A stretch of 5,028 nucleotides of DNA from Methanobacteriota archaeon (GTDB taxonomy: Archaea; Thermoplasmatota; DTKX01; GCA-020343715), in assembly GCA_030594725.1 (NCBI GenBank), contig JAUVEQ010000240.1:1-5028 (forward strand), given 5' to 3'. The notes below the pieces were generated by a model that searched no databases, was not told the origin of the DNA, and saw nothing but the letters and a program-made list of their open reading frames with translations. Made by a program: the position numbers and the translations under genes. Positions within the stretch are counted from its first letter, which is position 1, and each line of letters opens with the position of its first letter. This document shows, one piece after another, positions 1 to 5,028 of the stretch.

Positions 1-249
1 AAGGAACGTGAGACCCAGGTCCGCCATCAACTCCAGGGAGGGCCGCATGGTGCGTGTCTCCAGCTCATCGAAAAGGTGGTCGCCGATGGAGTCGGGGAAC
101 TGGACGGCGATGATGCCAAGGAGGAGACCCGTGGCTATGTACCCGACGATCATTGACTGGCGGAGCCTGTTGGCGATCAAAGCCCCCAAGAATGCTGCCA
201 AGAACACAAGCGCCAGTCCAATGAAGTCGACCTCGAAGCCACTACTCAT
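1..249 (-). CDS. Second CPA2 (KefB/KhtU-like) cation/proton antiporter, N-terminal part only (cut by window edge)
   Basis: An open frame of 83 codons starts at ATG 249 and runs leftward out of the window without a stop. The residues read MSSGFEVDFIGLALVF at the start and LMADLGLTFL at the edge. They align almost without gaps to residues 1-79 of the antiporter encoded just upstream (325-2124). Shared blocks include AAFLG/FAFLG, RQS(M/L)IVGYI, GL.LG, GD.LF and DLG(L/I)TFL. These cover transmembrane helices 1 and 2 and the beginning of helix 3 of the Na_H_exchanger (CPA2) fold. An in-frame TGA lies six codons before the ATG, so this is the first possible ATG; the Shine-Dalgarno is weak (a GGGGGT about 8 nt upstream). 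The gene follows the first antiporter by 75 bp in the same direction, so it is probably part of the same cluster. A role in K+ or Na+ export by proton antiport is inferred from the family; specificity cannot be read from this fragment. Confidence 0.85.
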   Translation of the reverse strand, partial: MSSGFEVDFIGLALVFLAAFLGALIANRLRQSMIVGYIATGLLLGIIAVQFPDSIGDHLFDELETRTMRPSLELMADLGLTFL

Positions 250-305
250 GGTAAGCAACCCCCATCAAATACGTACGTGATACTCCCGCCCGGAGAGCGA
301 TGTCC

Positions 306-313
306 ATCATAAA
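306..313 (-). promoter_or_regulatory. Weak TATA-like element before the second antiporter
   Basis: The minus strand reads TTTATGAT here, about 60 nt before the ATG at 249. If it is used as a TATA box, transcription would begin near 283 and leave a leader of roughly 34 nt. The match to the archaeal consensus is partial and no convincing TFB site is visible, so read-through from the upstream antiporter is equally likely. Confidence 0.25.
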
Positions 314-324
314 CGTCATCCCCG

Positions 325-2124
325 TCACCATCCCTTGTCCCTCCGGCGTTTCCTCAGCTTCTTACCACTCGCCCGGGCCTGCCGTTCCAGCATCTGCTGG
401 GCCGAGAGGTGGTCAGGTGGTCTCACGGCTCGATTGTGCACCATCCAGGTCATCACGAGCTCTACGGTGATGAACACCGCCGCCACGATCAGGGCAGCCG
501 GTAGGTAGATGGGGGACACCCCGACCATGAGCAATCCCATGAGGAGCAGTATGGAGATGAAGTTGGACACGTAATCGATCAGCATCCGCCGGTCCTTCAG
601 GAGAAGGTCCAGGCCCGACAGCTTGACCGCCTCTTGGTACTTGCGCATCCTGAAACGGAGCGAGAATGCCAGCAGGCCCCATGCCACCAGACCCGCCAGC
701 ATCAACTGGAAGTGCAGGTCCCAGTCCTTGGGCTGGAAGGTGGCCACGAGCCCCAAGGTGCAACCGAAGAAGGCAAGGAGCGTAACGGTGACGGCCACCG
801 CGTGGCCATGCTTGCGATGGCTGTCCTGGGCCAGCTCCACCGCCATGGTCCTCTGCACTAGGACGCCTCCGAATCGGAGCCATTCAGGGACCGCCTTACC
901 CATCCGGTCGGCGATCCTGATGGAGTACTTCATGACCCACGGTGTGAGCAGGCTCATGATGAGGCAGAGCCCGCCAGCGAAGGGATACAGCTTCATGCCG
1001 TTGGGCAGGAGATGGTTCCCGGCGTCATCCTTGAGACCTCCGCCGACGGAGGCGAACAGGATGGCGTCCTCGCCCCTGCCCAGCAGGGCCGCCCCCATGT
1101 TGATGACCTCCCTCTTTCCCAGACCCATGAAGAAGCTGACGGAGGCCGTGAAGATCATCTCGTTGAGGAATATGAAGCCCACTGCCAGGAGCACCATGAT
1201 GATGGTCTCGGTCTGGAACAGCTGCTCCAGATCGATCATCATGCCGAAGGCTACGAAGAACGCCGCGGCGAAGGCGTCCCGGAGGGACATCAACCTTGTG
1301 CGCAGCCGTTCCGTGAGGGCCGTCTCCGAGAACGCTATTCCCATGAAGAAGGCGCCGATCATGAAGGGAAGTCCGAACCCCCACGAAAGGGCCGCCGCCG
1401 AGAATATGAGGGTCAGGACCAGGAGGATGAATGTCTCCTCGTTCCTCACCAGTTCCATCTTCCGGGACATCCTCGGGATGACGAACATGGCAAGGATCAG
1501 CAGGGTGATGTAGACTATCGAGACGGCAATGGCTATGTCGCTTATTCCACCCTGGGGGCTTTCCTCGGTGACCACGATGACCGAAGTGGAGAGGGTGAGA
1601 AGCACCATGGCGATGAAGGCCTCCACCACCATTGCCGAGAGGAGGAACTCCGTCTCCCGGTTGTCCAGACGCTTGAGCTCGATGAGGGCCTTGGCCGCAA
1701 CGGACAGGGAGCTCATCAGGATGATGCCAGACAGGAAGAAGATGTCCTGCCATCCCCAACCCATGATGGTCCCTATAATCACCCCCGCGAAGAGGTTGAA
1801 GCCGGTGTCGGTGACCGCCACTATGGTGGCGGAGCGGCCCGCCTGGGACAGTCGACGTAGGGATATCTCCATCCCGATGAAGAACATGAGGAATGTGATC
1901 CCCAGGTCGAATATCACCTGGACCGGTGGGGAGAGCTGGCGAGTGGCCACGTCCGAGAACAGAGCGTCGCCCAGGGGCGTCCACATGGCTGCGGCGGTCC
2001 CAAGGGCCAACCCCGCCAGGATGTAGCCCACGATTAGAGACTGCCGTCTCTTCCATGCGATGAATCCACCCAGGAAGGCGAAGGTGAACACCGCTGCCAG
2101 GGCTACGAAGTCCTGGAGTTCCAA
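325..2124 (-). CDS. CPA2-family cation/proton antiporter (KhtU/KefB-like) with four-helix C-terminal extension
   Basis: A 599-residue integral membrane protein, expected to exchange K+ or Na+ for H+ across the cytoplasmic membrane. Residues 1-400 form the Na_H_exchanger fold, with about 13 hydrophobic segments. Family landmarks are LGITFLMFFIGME (74-86), SGIILMSSLSVAAKALIELK (132-151), GLPFMIGAFFMGIAFSE (251-267), FFVAFGMMIDLEQL (289-302) and the RGE motif at 350-352 in a helix resembling the RGEFxFVL region of KefB/KefC. The segment that usually carries QD, ED or DD reads VVEAF (166-170), so the usual Asp is Ala169. There is no TrkA_N/RCK domain; instead residues 441-561 add about four more membrane segments, followed by a basic tail ending RKRRRDKGW. 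The start is TTG at 2124, chosen because a TGA lies eight codons upstream, no ATG lies between, and GGGTGA sits 7 nt before it. It follows the KhtT-like gene by 72 bp with no promoter seen between, suggesting co-transcription. Confidence 0.9.
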   Translation of the reverse strand: MELQDFVALAAVFTFAFLGGFIAWKRRQSLIVGYILAGLALGTAAAMWTPLGDALFSDVATRQLSPPVQVIFDLGITFLMFFIGMEISLRRLSQAGRSATIVAVTDTGFNLFAGVIIGTIMGWGWQDIFFLSGIILMSSLSVAAKALIELKRLDNRETEFLLSAMVVEAFIAMVLLTLSTSVIVVTEESPQGGISDIAIAVSIVYITLLILAMFVIPRMSRKMELVRNEETFILLVLTLIFSAAALSWGFGLPFMIGAFFMGIAFSETALTERLRTRLMSLRDAFAAAFFVAFGMMIDLEQLFQTETIIMVLLAVGFIFLNEMIFTASVSFFMGLGKREVINMGAALLGRGEDAILFASVGGGLKDDAGNHLLPNGMKLYPFAGGLCLIMSLLTPWVMKYSIRIADRMGKAVPEWLRFGGVLVQRTMAVELAQDSHRKHGHAVAVTVTLLAFFGCTLGLVATFQPKDWDLHFQLMLAGLVAWGLLAFSLRFRMRKYQEAVKLSGLDLLLKDRRMLIDYVSNFISILLLMGLLMVGVSPIYLPAALIVAAVFITVELVMTWMVHNRAVRPPDHLSAQQMLERQARASGKKLRKRRRDKGW

Positions 2125-2131
2125 CCGCTTC

Positions 2132-2137
2132 TCACCC
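2132..2137 (-). promoter_or_regulatory. Shine-Dalgarno fixing the TTG start of the antiporter
   Basis: The minus strand reads GGGTGAG, matching the GGTGA core of the archaeal Shine-Dalgarno GGAGGTGATC. It ends 7 nt before TTG 2124. The reading frame is closed by TGA eight codons upstream and contains no ATG or GTG in between, and the next internal Met (residue 47) would remove helix 1 and most of helix 2. This ribosome site therefore decides the start. Confidence 0.75.
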
Positions 2138-2196
2138 GGTCCTGGTCAATGTAGGTCCGGTCCACGACCCGCTGAAGGGCCCGTGATCCCGATGGT

Positions 2197-2688
2197 TCAT
2201 TCGACCAGCAGGGCCTTCAAGCGGTCCACGGCCTCGAGGGTGCCGATCACGACCAGGACGTCATCGTGCTCGATGGGTGTGCCGGGGTCAGGGTTGGGGA
2301 TCGATGTCCCGTCATCCTTGACTATGGCCACGATGGACGCCTCGGTCCGCTTTCGGATGTCCAACTCACTGATGGCCACCCCGTCCACCGTTGTGGATCG
2401 GGGAACGGTCACGGAGTGCAGCCCAGCCTTGTGCTCCATGGCCTCCTCGAAGATCTCGAGGGGGCTGAGCTTGTAGTAGGTCCCGACCAGAATGGACGAG
2501 ACCTCTCTGGCCTCCAGCTCCGTCAGGGAAACGACCGTGGGCTCATCCTCCTCGACCTCCCTGTAATAGATATCCCGTTCACCATCCAGGCGGACGACCA
2601 CGGTCAGCGTGCCTCCCTTCCTGAGATTCAGCTTGAACCGCTTCCCGATTCCGGGTAGCTCGGTCTCTGTTATCTCTGACATGTGCAT
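2197..2688 (-). CDS. KhtT-like antiporter regulatory subunit (RCK_C/TrkA_C domain)
   Basis: A 163-residue soluble cytoplasmic protein. The N-terminal part (about 8-75) has the LPGIGKRFKL opening, a TVVVRLDGERDIYY strand pair and the TVVSLTELEAREVSSILVG segment, which is the usual N-terminal domain of the KhtT/COG0490 family. Residues about 88-163 are an RCK_C (TrkA_C) domain: TVPRSTTVDGVAISELDIRKR, then ASIVAIVKDDGTSIPNPDP, then DDVLVVIGT. Length and domain order match full-length KhtT-type subunits. In Bacillus, KhtT controls the K+/H+ antiporter KhtU and its RCK_C domain binds c-di-AMP. The antiporter gene directly downstream lacks its own RCK domain, so the two are very likely partners. 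Whether this archaeal protein binds c-di-AMP is inference. The start is ATG 2688, with a second ATG two codons later; there is no Shine-Dalgarno, and a TATA box about 28 bp upstream points to a leaderless transcript. Confidence 0.88.
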   Translation of the reverse strand: MHMSEITETELPGIGKRFKLNLRKGGTLTVVVRLDGERDIYYREVEEDEPTVVSLTELEAREVSSILVGTYYKLSPLEIFEEAMEHKAGLHSVTVPRSTTVDGVAISELDIRKRTEASIVAIVKDDGTSIPNPDPGTPIEHDDVLVVIGTLEAVDRLKALLVE

Positions 2689-2712
2689 CCCACGGAGTTA
2701 TGGTACCAGACC

Positions 2713-2720
2713 TTAATAAA
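2713..2720 (-). promoter_or_regulatory. TATA box for the KhtT-like/antiporter operon
   Basis: The minus strand reads TTTATTAA. Its centre is about 28 bp from the ATG at 2688. Archaeal transcription usually begins 25-27 bp downstream of the TATA centre, which puts the first base at about 2690, next to the start codon. That agrees with the absence of any Shine-Dalgarno before this gene. Confidence 0.6.
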
Positions 2721-2811
2721 CATGGCGAAGTTGAGGTCACTGGATGGTACGGCGCCCGCCGAATCCGGGAAGGGGTCGCGCGGACTCATTAGACACAAAG
2801 TTCCGTTGCTA

Positions 2812-2820
2812 GTTATATAG
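2812..2820 (+). promoter_or_regulatory. TATA box for the SHOCT-like membrane protein gene
   Basis: The plus strand reads GTTATATAG. With the usual archaeal spacing the transcript should begin near 2842, giving a leader of about 42 nt to the ATG at 2884. The promoter is divergent from that of the KhtT-like gene, and the two TATA boxes are about 100 bp apart. It also argues against the upstream ATG at 2821, which would lie before the transcript start. Confidence 0.6.
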
Positions 2821-2872
2821 ATGAAGGGGAATTTGTCTCACATGGGAATGGAGCCGATGTCGGCCCCTTCAA

Positions 2873-2879
2873 GAGGTGA
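2873..2879 (+). promoter_or_regulatory. Shine-Dalgarno fixing the start at 2884
   Basis: GAGGTGA is a seven-base match to the archaeal Shine-Dalgarno and stands 4 nt before ATG 2884. Earlier in-frame ATGs (2821, 2842, 2848, 2857) have no comparable site. The codons between 2821 and 2883 encode a Met- and Pro-containing stretch unlike a domain start. Confidence 0.7.
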
Positions 2880-2883
2880 ACCC

Positions 2884-3474
2884 ATGTTCGAGAAATGGGA
2901 AAGCAAGACGTATCCAGGCGTGAACGCGATGACCATCCACACCCATGCCTTCCAGTGGTGGAACGCAGCTGGCTTCACCGTGATGGAGACCGGTCCTGGC
3001 CAGTTCCGGGGCGTGGCCGCCAGCAAGTGGGGCCTTGAGAGGGAGGTCAACGTCTCTGTCAAGGACATGAACGGCACCACCGTGGTGGAGCTGAGGATGA
3101 AGGCGAATGTGACGACCGAAGGTATCCTGGCTGGAGGTATCGCCCTCGTGCTGCTTTGGCCCGTGGCCGTCGTGGGTGGTGCCTACAGCTACGCCAAGTA
3201 CGAGAGCGATGCCCTCGAGCGGATGTCCTCTTACTGGTACTCCCTGGGAGCCGTGGCCCAGATGGCCCCTGTCAACCACAGGGTGGAGATCATCCACACC
3301 ACCGCCGCTCCCACCGAGGAGATAGGCGGGATCCAGGACGGTCACCCGGGACCCGCCGCCATTCTCCAGGCACCCCCGCTGGACGGGAAGGAGAAGCTGG
3401 TCCTGCTGGATGACAGATTGGCCCGGGGTGAGATCTCCGAGGAGACCTACAGGGAGATATGCGACCGGATGTAG
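2884..3474 (+). CDS. Membrane protein of unknown function with C-terminal SHOCT-like motif
   Basis: A 196-residue protein whose specific family I do not recognise. Residues 1-78 look like a soluble mixed alpha/beta domain with alternating strands, such as EREVNVSVKDMNGTTVVELRM preceded by an amphipathic, Trp-containing segment HAFQWWNAAGF. Residues 79-104 are strongly hydrophobic (ILAGGIALVLLWPVAVVGGA) and could form one long membrane helix or a short hairpin. A linker rich in Pro, Ala and Gly (142-167) leads to DGKEKLVLLDDRLARGEISE at 167-186 and ETYREICDRM to the end. This has the pattern of a SHOCT domain: a short helix, 'RLARGEISEETY', then a second short helix. SHOCT modules are found at protein ends and may mediate oligomerisation; no enzymatic motif is visible. 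The start at 2884 rests on the adjacent Shine-Dalgarno and the TATA position. The gene is divergent from the antiporter operon and 109 bp ahead of the hydrolase, which has its own promoter. Confidence 0.8.
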   Translation: MFEKWESKTYPGVNAMTIHTHAFQWWNAAGFTVMETGPGQFRGVAASKWGLEREVNVSVKDMNGTTVVELRMKANVTTEGILAGGIALVLLWPVAVVGGAYSYAKYESDALERMSSYWYSLGAVAQMAPVNHRVEIIHTTAAPTEEIGGIQDGHPGPAAILQAPPLDGKEKLVLLDDRLARGEISEETYREICDRM

Positions 3475-3536
3475 ACGGGGGGCCCTGGCCACCTCCACCG
3501 TCCATTTGCACGGCGGAGAAGTGGACCGAAAACGTC

Positions 3537-3544
3537 TTAAAATA
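3537..3544 (+). promoter_or_regulatory. TATA box for the UPF0173 hydrolase gene
   Basis: TTAAAATA, preceded by the A-rich CGAAAAC (3527-3533) that could serve as a TFB recognition element. The expected transcript start is near 3567, giving a leader of about 17 nt, just long enough to contain the Shine-Dalgarno at 3572-3577. Confidence 0.6.
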
Positions 3545-3571
3545 CCTGCCACAATCTGGACCTGGATAACT

Positions 3572-3577
3572 GGAGGT
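3572..3577 (+). promoter_or_regulatory. Shine-Dalgarno fixing the hydrolase start at 3584
   Basis: GGAGGT is a full core Shine-Dalgarno match with a 6-nt spacer to ATG 3584. The same frame is open back to 3410, but that stretch overlaps the preceding gene and lies upstream of the TATA box, so the longer reading is not used. Confidence 0.8.
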
Positions 3578-3583
3578 AGGAAG

Positions 3584-4264
3584 ATGGAAGTCACCTGGCT
3601 GGGCCACAGCGCCTTCGAGATCGAGGATCTGGACCACGTGGTCTTAGACCCCTTCATCACCGGCAATCCCATGGCACCGAAGCGATGGGACGAGGTCAAA
3701 TGTGACATCATCGCCCTGACCCATGGCCATGGCGACCACGTGGGCGACACCGTCGAGATCGCCCGGAAGACCAACGCTGTCATCGTGGCCATCCACGAGA
3801 TAGCCCAGTTCCTGGCGAAGCTGGACCTTCATGTGGAGTCGATGAACAAGGGCGCCACCATCAAGGTGAGGAACACCGGTTTCTCGATGACCCACGCCAT
3901 CCACAGCTCCGGCATATCCGGGGAGAAGATCATGATCGAGGGCGGCGAGGCCGCTGGCTACGTCATGCACGGGTCCAAGGTGGTATACCACGCGGGTGAC
4001 ACCGCCCTGTTCAGGGACATGGAGCTCATCGCAGAGCTGTACAAGCCCGAGATCGCCATCCTCCCCATCGGAGACCGATTCACCATGGGCATCAGGGAGG
4101 CGGCCCTGGCCACCAAGATGATCGCCCCACGTATCGTGATACCGATGCACTACAACACCTTCCCACTGGTCGAGCAGGACCCCTTTGCCTTCAAGGAGGC
4201 CGTGGAGTCCATGTGCCCGACCGAGGTGGTCATCCTCAATCCTGGCGACCGGATCTCCTTTTGA
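3584..4264 (+). CDS. UPF0173 family metallo-beta-lactamase-fold metal-dependent hydrolase
   Basis: A 226-residue cytoplasmic protein, the normal length for UPF0173. It opens with MEVTWLGHSAFEIE, the usual first strand of the family (compare MKITWLGHSAF). The metal-binding HxHxDH motif is THGHGDH, with H47, H49, D51 and H52. Further likely ligands are a His in MTHAIHSS (H104 or H107), D139 in YHAGDT and H189 in PMHYNTFP. The IGDRFTMG segment (162-169) and the closing VVILNPGDRISF are also typical of UPF0173. All expected catalytic positions seem present, so the enzyme should be active as a di-metal (probably zinc or manganese) hydrolase. The physiological substrate of the family is not established, so none is given. 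The gene has its own TATA box and Shine-Dalgarno and is the last plus-strand gene before a convergent neighbour. Confidence 0.93.
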   Translation: MEVTWLGHSAFEIEDLDHVVLDPFITGNPMAPKRWDEVKCDIIALTHGHGDHVGDTVEIARKTNAVIVAIHEIAQFLAKLDLHVESMNKGATIKVRNTGFSMTHAIHSSGISGEKIMIEGGEAAGYVMHGSKVVYHAGDTALFRDMELIAELYKPEIAILPIGDRFTMGIREAALATKMIAPRIVIPMHYNTFPLVEQDPFAFKEAVESMCPTEVVILNPGDRISF

Positions 4265-4440
4265 GATGCCAGGCGCACTGTCGGCCCCACGGTCCCAGCC
4301 TGTCCACCCCAGACCCTTCGGTTCCCTTGTCGATGACGGATGCCCCACGGTCAGGTGTTCCTCTGAAGAGGAAATATCTCATGAGGGCCCCCCAATTGAA
4401 CCGGTCAGCATGATGCCTCCAGCCCGGGATGGGGGAGGAA
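4265..4440. other. Intergenic region between convergent genes
   Basis: 176 bp between the stop of the hydrolase and the stop of the minus-strand surface protein. I see no convincing gene, no RNA and no long T-run of the kind that ends archaeal transcripts on either strand. The only clear structure is a small perfect inverted repeat at 4358-4373. Confidence 0.7.
4358..4373. repeat. Small perfect hairpin (6-bp stem, 4-nt loop)
   Basis: TTCCTC, loop TGAA, then GAGGAA. It lies between the two convergent gene ends and could be a processing or termination element for either transcript. There is no following U-run and the stem is short, so any function is uncertain. Confidence 0.35.
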
Positions 4441-5028
4441 TCACTCCTTGGGGGTCTTCGGCTCCTCCTTCTCCTCCTCCTCCTTCTCCTCCTCCTTCTC
4501 CTCCTCCTTGTCCCCTCCCGCCCGAAGGATCATGAAGAGGACGACGATGATCACGGCCACGACCAGGATGAGGATGAGCATCGGGGTGTCATCGGATATC
4601 ACGTCCCCGTCTCCCGGGTCCTCGGGTACGGTGACCTGGATGGACGCCGATTCGGTCACGCTGTGCTCGCCGTCGGAGACCGTGACCTGGATGATGAGGG
4701 TCCCGGCCCGGTTGGGGATGAACTCACCCTCGGCTCCCGTGCCGATGGGCGAGCCGTCCACGAACCATCGGATGTTGAGGCCATCCACGTCCTCGTCGTC
4801 GACGAGGGCCCTCAGGGAGATGGCCTTGCCCTCTGACCACTTGGAGCCATCCAAGGGGCTGTCCATGACCACCGAGGGGGGCTCGTTCGGGATCGTCACA
4901 GTGAGGTCCCATTCCCGAAAGGCCACACCCACACCGTCGGTGACCTCGATACGGACCTTCCCCTCCCCAGCATCGTCGATGCCGAGGACCAGGTGCAGCT
5001 CATCCCCCGTGCCGACCAGCACGCCACG
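4441..5028 (-). CDS. Membrane-anchored extracellular protein with Ig/PKD-like repeats, C-terminal part (5' end outside window)
   Basis: The frame is open to the window edge, so the 195 residues seen are the C-terminal end of a longer protein. The first residues read RGVLVGTGDELHLVLG; a GTG at 5022 falls in mid-domain and is not a likely start. Residues 1-46 are the end of one beta-sandwich repeat (KVRIEVTDGVGVAF, then DLTVTI). Residues about 47-134 are a complete Ig/PKD-like repeat: NEPPSVVMDSPLDGS, ALVDDEDVDGLNIRWFVDG, then AGTLIIQVTVSDGE and ASIQVTV. An acidic linker (135-148) precedes a membrane helix at 149-168 (PMLILILVVAVIIVVLFMIL). A charged tail of Glu, Lys and Pro follows (173-195). 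The layout, extracellular repeats outside and a charged tail inside, is common in archaeal surface proteins. The binding partner cannot be deduced. It converges on the hydrolase gene. Confidence 0.85.
   Translation of the reverse strand, partial: RGVLVGTGDELHLVLGIDDAGEGKVRIEVTDGVGVAFREWDLTVTIPNEPPSVVMDSPLDGSKWSEGKAISLRALVDDEDVDGLNIRWFVDGSPIGTGAEGEFIPNRAGTLIIQVTVSDGEHSVTESASIQVTVPEDPGDGDVISDDTPMLILILVVAVIIVVLFMILRAGGDKEEEKEEEKEEEEKEEPKTPKE
4462..4509. repeat. 48-nt uninterrupted polypyrimidine/polypurine tract encoding the Glu/Lys tail
   Basis: The plus strand contains only C and T across this interval, built from near-repeats of CTCCTCCTTCTC. Read on the minus strand it is GAG and AAG codons encoding the E/K run of the surface protein's tail. 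The low-complexity repeat is prone to length change by slippage and could adopt triplex DNA; neither is shown by the sequence. Confidence 0.8.

Noticed and set aside
8..280. Open frame of 90 codons on the plus strand
   Set aside because: It is antisense to the N-terminal fragment of the second antiporter, which has strong homology to its neighbour. The plus-strand product shows no recognisable domain.
623..2026. Several long plus-strand frames (623-1513, 1012-1860, 1529-2026) opposite the antiporter, and a minus-strand frame at 1025-2056
   Set aside because: They are shadows of a GC-rich membrane protein gene. Their products are rich in Arg, His, Gly and Ser without family motifs, while the 325-2124 frame carries full CPA2 landmarks.
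2700..2750. Direct repeat ATGGTAC at 2700-2706 and 2744-2750 flanking the operon TATA box, and the palindrome TGGTACCA at 2701-2708, as operators
   Set aside because: Matches of 7-8 bp in a region of this size are expected by chance at roughly even odds, and there is no third copy.
2821..2883. Longer start (ATG 2821) for the SHOCT-like protein
   Set aside because: It directly follows the TATA box and so lies upstream of the expected transcript start; GAGGTGA before ATG 2884 is far better. A leaderless start at ATG 2842 remains a minor alternative.
3410..3583. Longer start (ATG 3410) for the hydrolase
   Set aside because: It overlaps the previous gene and the hydrolase promoter, and the family normally begins at the MEVTWLGHSAF-like strand encoded from 3584.
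2869..4348. Long minus-strand frames at 2869-3792 and 3644-4348
   Set aside because: They lie opposite the SHOCT-like gene and the UPF0173 hydrolase, both of which have promoters, Shine-Dalgarno sites and recognisable motifs. The antisense products show none.
4185..4535. Plus-strand frame at 4185-4535 ending in a Pro/Ser-rich run
   Set aside because: The run is the antisense reading of the purine-rich tail repeat of the minus-strand surface protein. The frame begins inside the hydrolase and has no promoter or Shine-Dalgarno.

Overview
The window looks like a piece of an archaeal chromosome, most likely a euryarchaeon of the Thermoplasmatota type. This is an inference from four things: TATA-box promoters (three clear, one weak) with 25-30 bp spacing to the expected transcript start; Shine-Dalgarno sequences of the GGAGGTGA type on some genes beside an apparently leaderless one; KhtT/KhtU-like and UPF0173 proteins; and a surface protein with Ig/PKD-like repeats, a C-terminal membrane anchor and a Glu/Lys tail. 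The DNA is moderately GC-rich, coding is dense, and no RNA genes, mobile elements or CRISPR repeats were seen.

Left half (1-2688, minus strand). A three-gene cluster reads right to left. It starts with a KhtT-like regulatory subunit with an RCK_C (TrkA_C) domain (2197-2688). Next is a 599-residue CPA2-family cation/proton antiporter with an extra four-helix C-terminal region (325-2124, TTG start). Last is the first 83 codons of a second, clearly paralogous antiporter, cut off by the window edge (1-249). By family knowledge, KhtT-type proteins gate KhtU-type K+/H+ antiporters and their RCK_C domain binds c-di-AMP in Bacillus. The simplest reading is a potassium/pH homeostasis operon in which one regulatory subunit may serve two tandem antiporters. 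The full-length antiporter seems to lack the usual ion-binding Asp in its QD/ED/DD-type motif (it reads E168-A169).

Middle (2689-2883). A divergent promoter region has a TATA box for the khtT-like gene (probably leaderless) and one for the gene to the right.

Right half (2884-4264, plus strand). First comes a membrane protein of unknown function with a C-terminal SHOCT-like motif. After it, with its own promoter and a strong Shine-Dalgarno, is a UPF0173 metallo-beta-lactamase-fold hydrolase. The true starts of both genes lie well inside their longest open frames.

Right end (4265-5028). A 176-bp stretch between convergent genes holds only a small perfect hairpin. Then comes the 3' part of a minus-strand gene for a membrane-anchored extracellular protein, whose 5' part lies outside the window. 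Its tail is encoded by a 48-nt uninterrupted polypurine (minus strand) / polypyrimidine (plus strand) tract.
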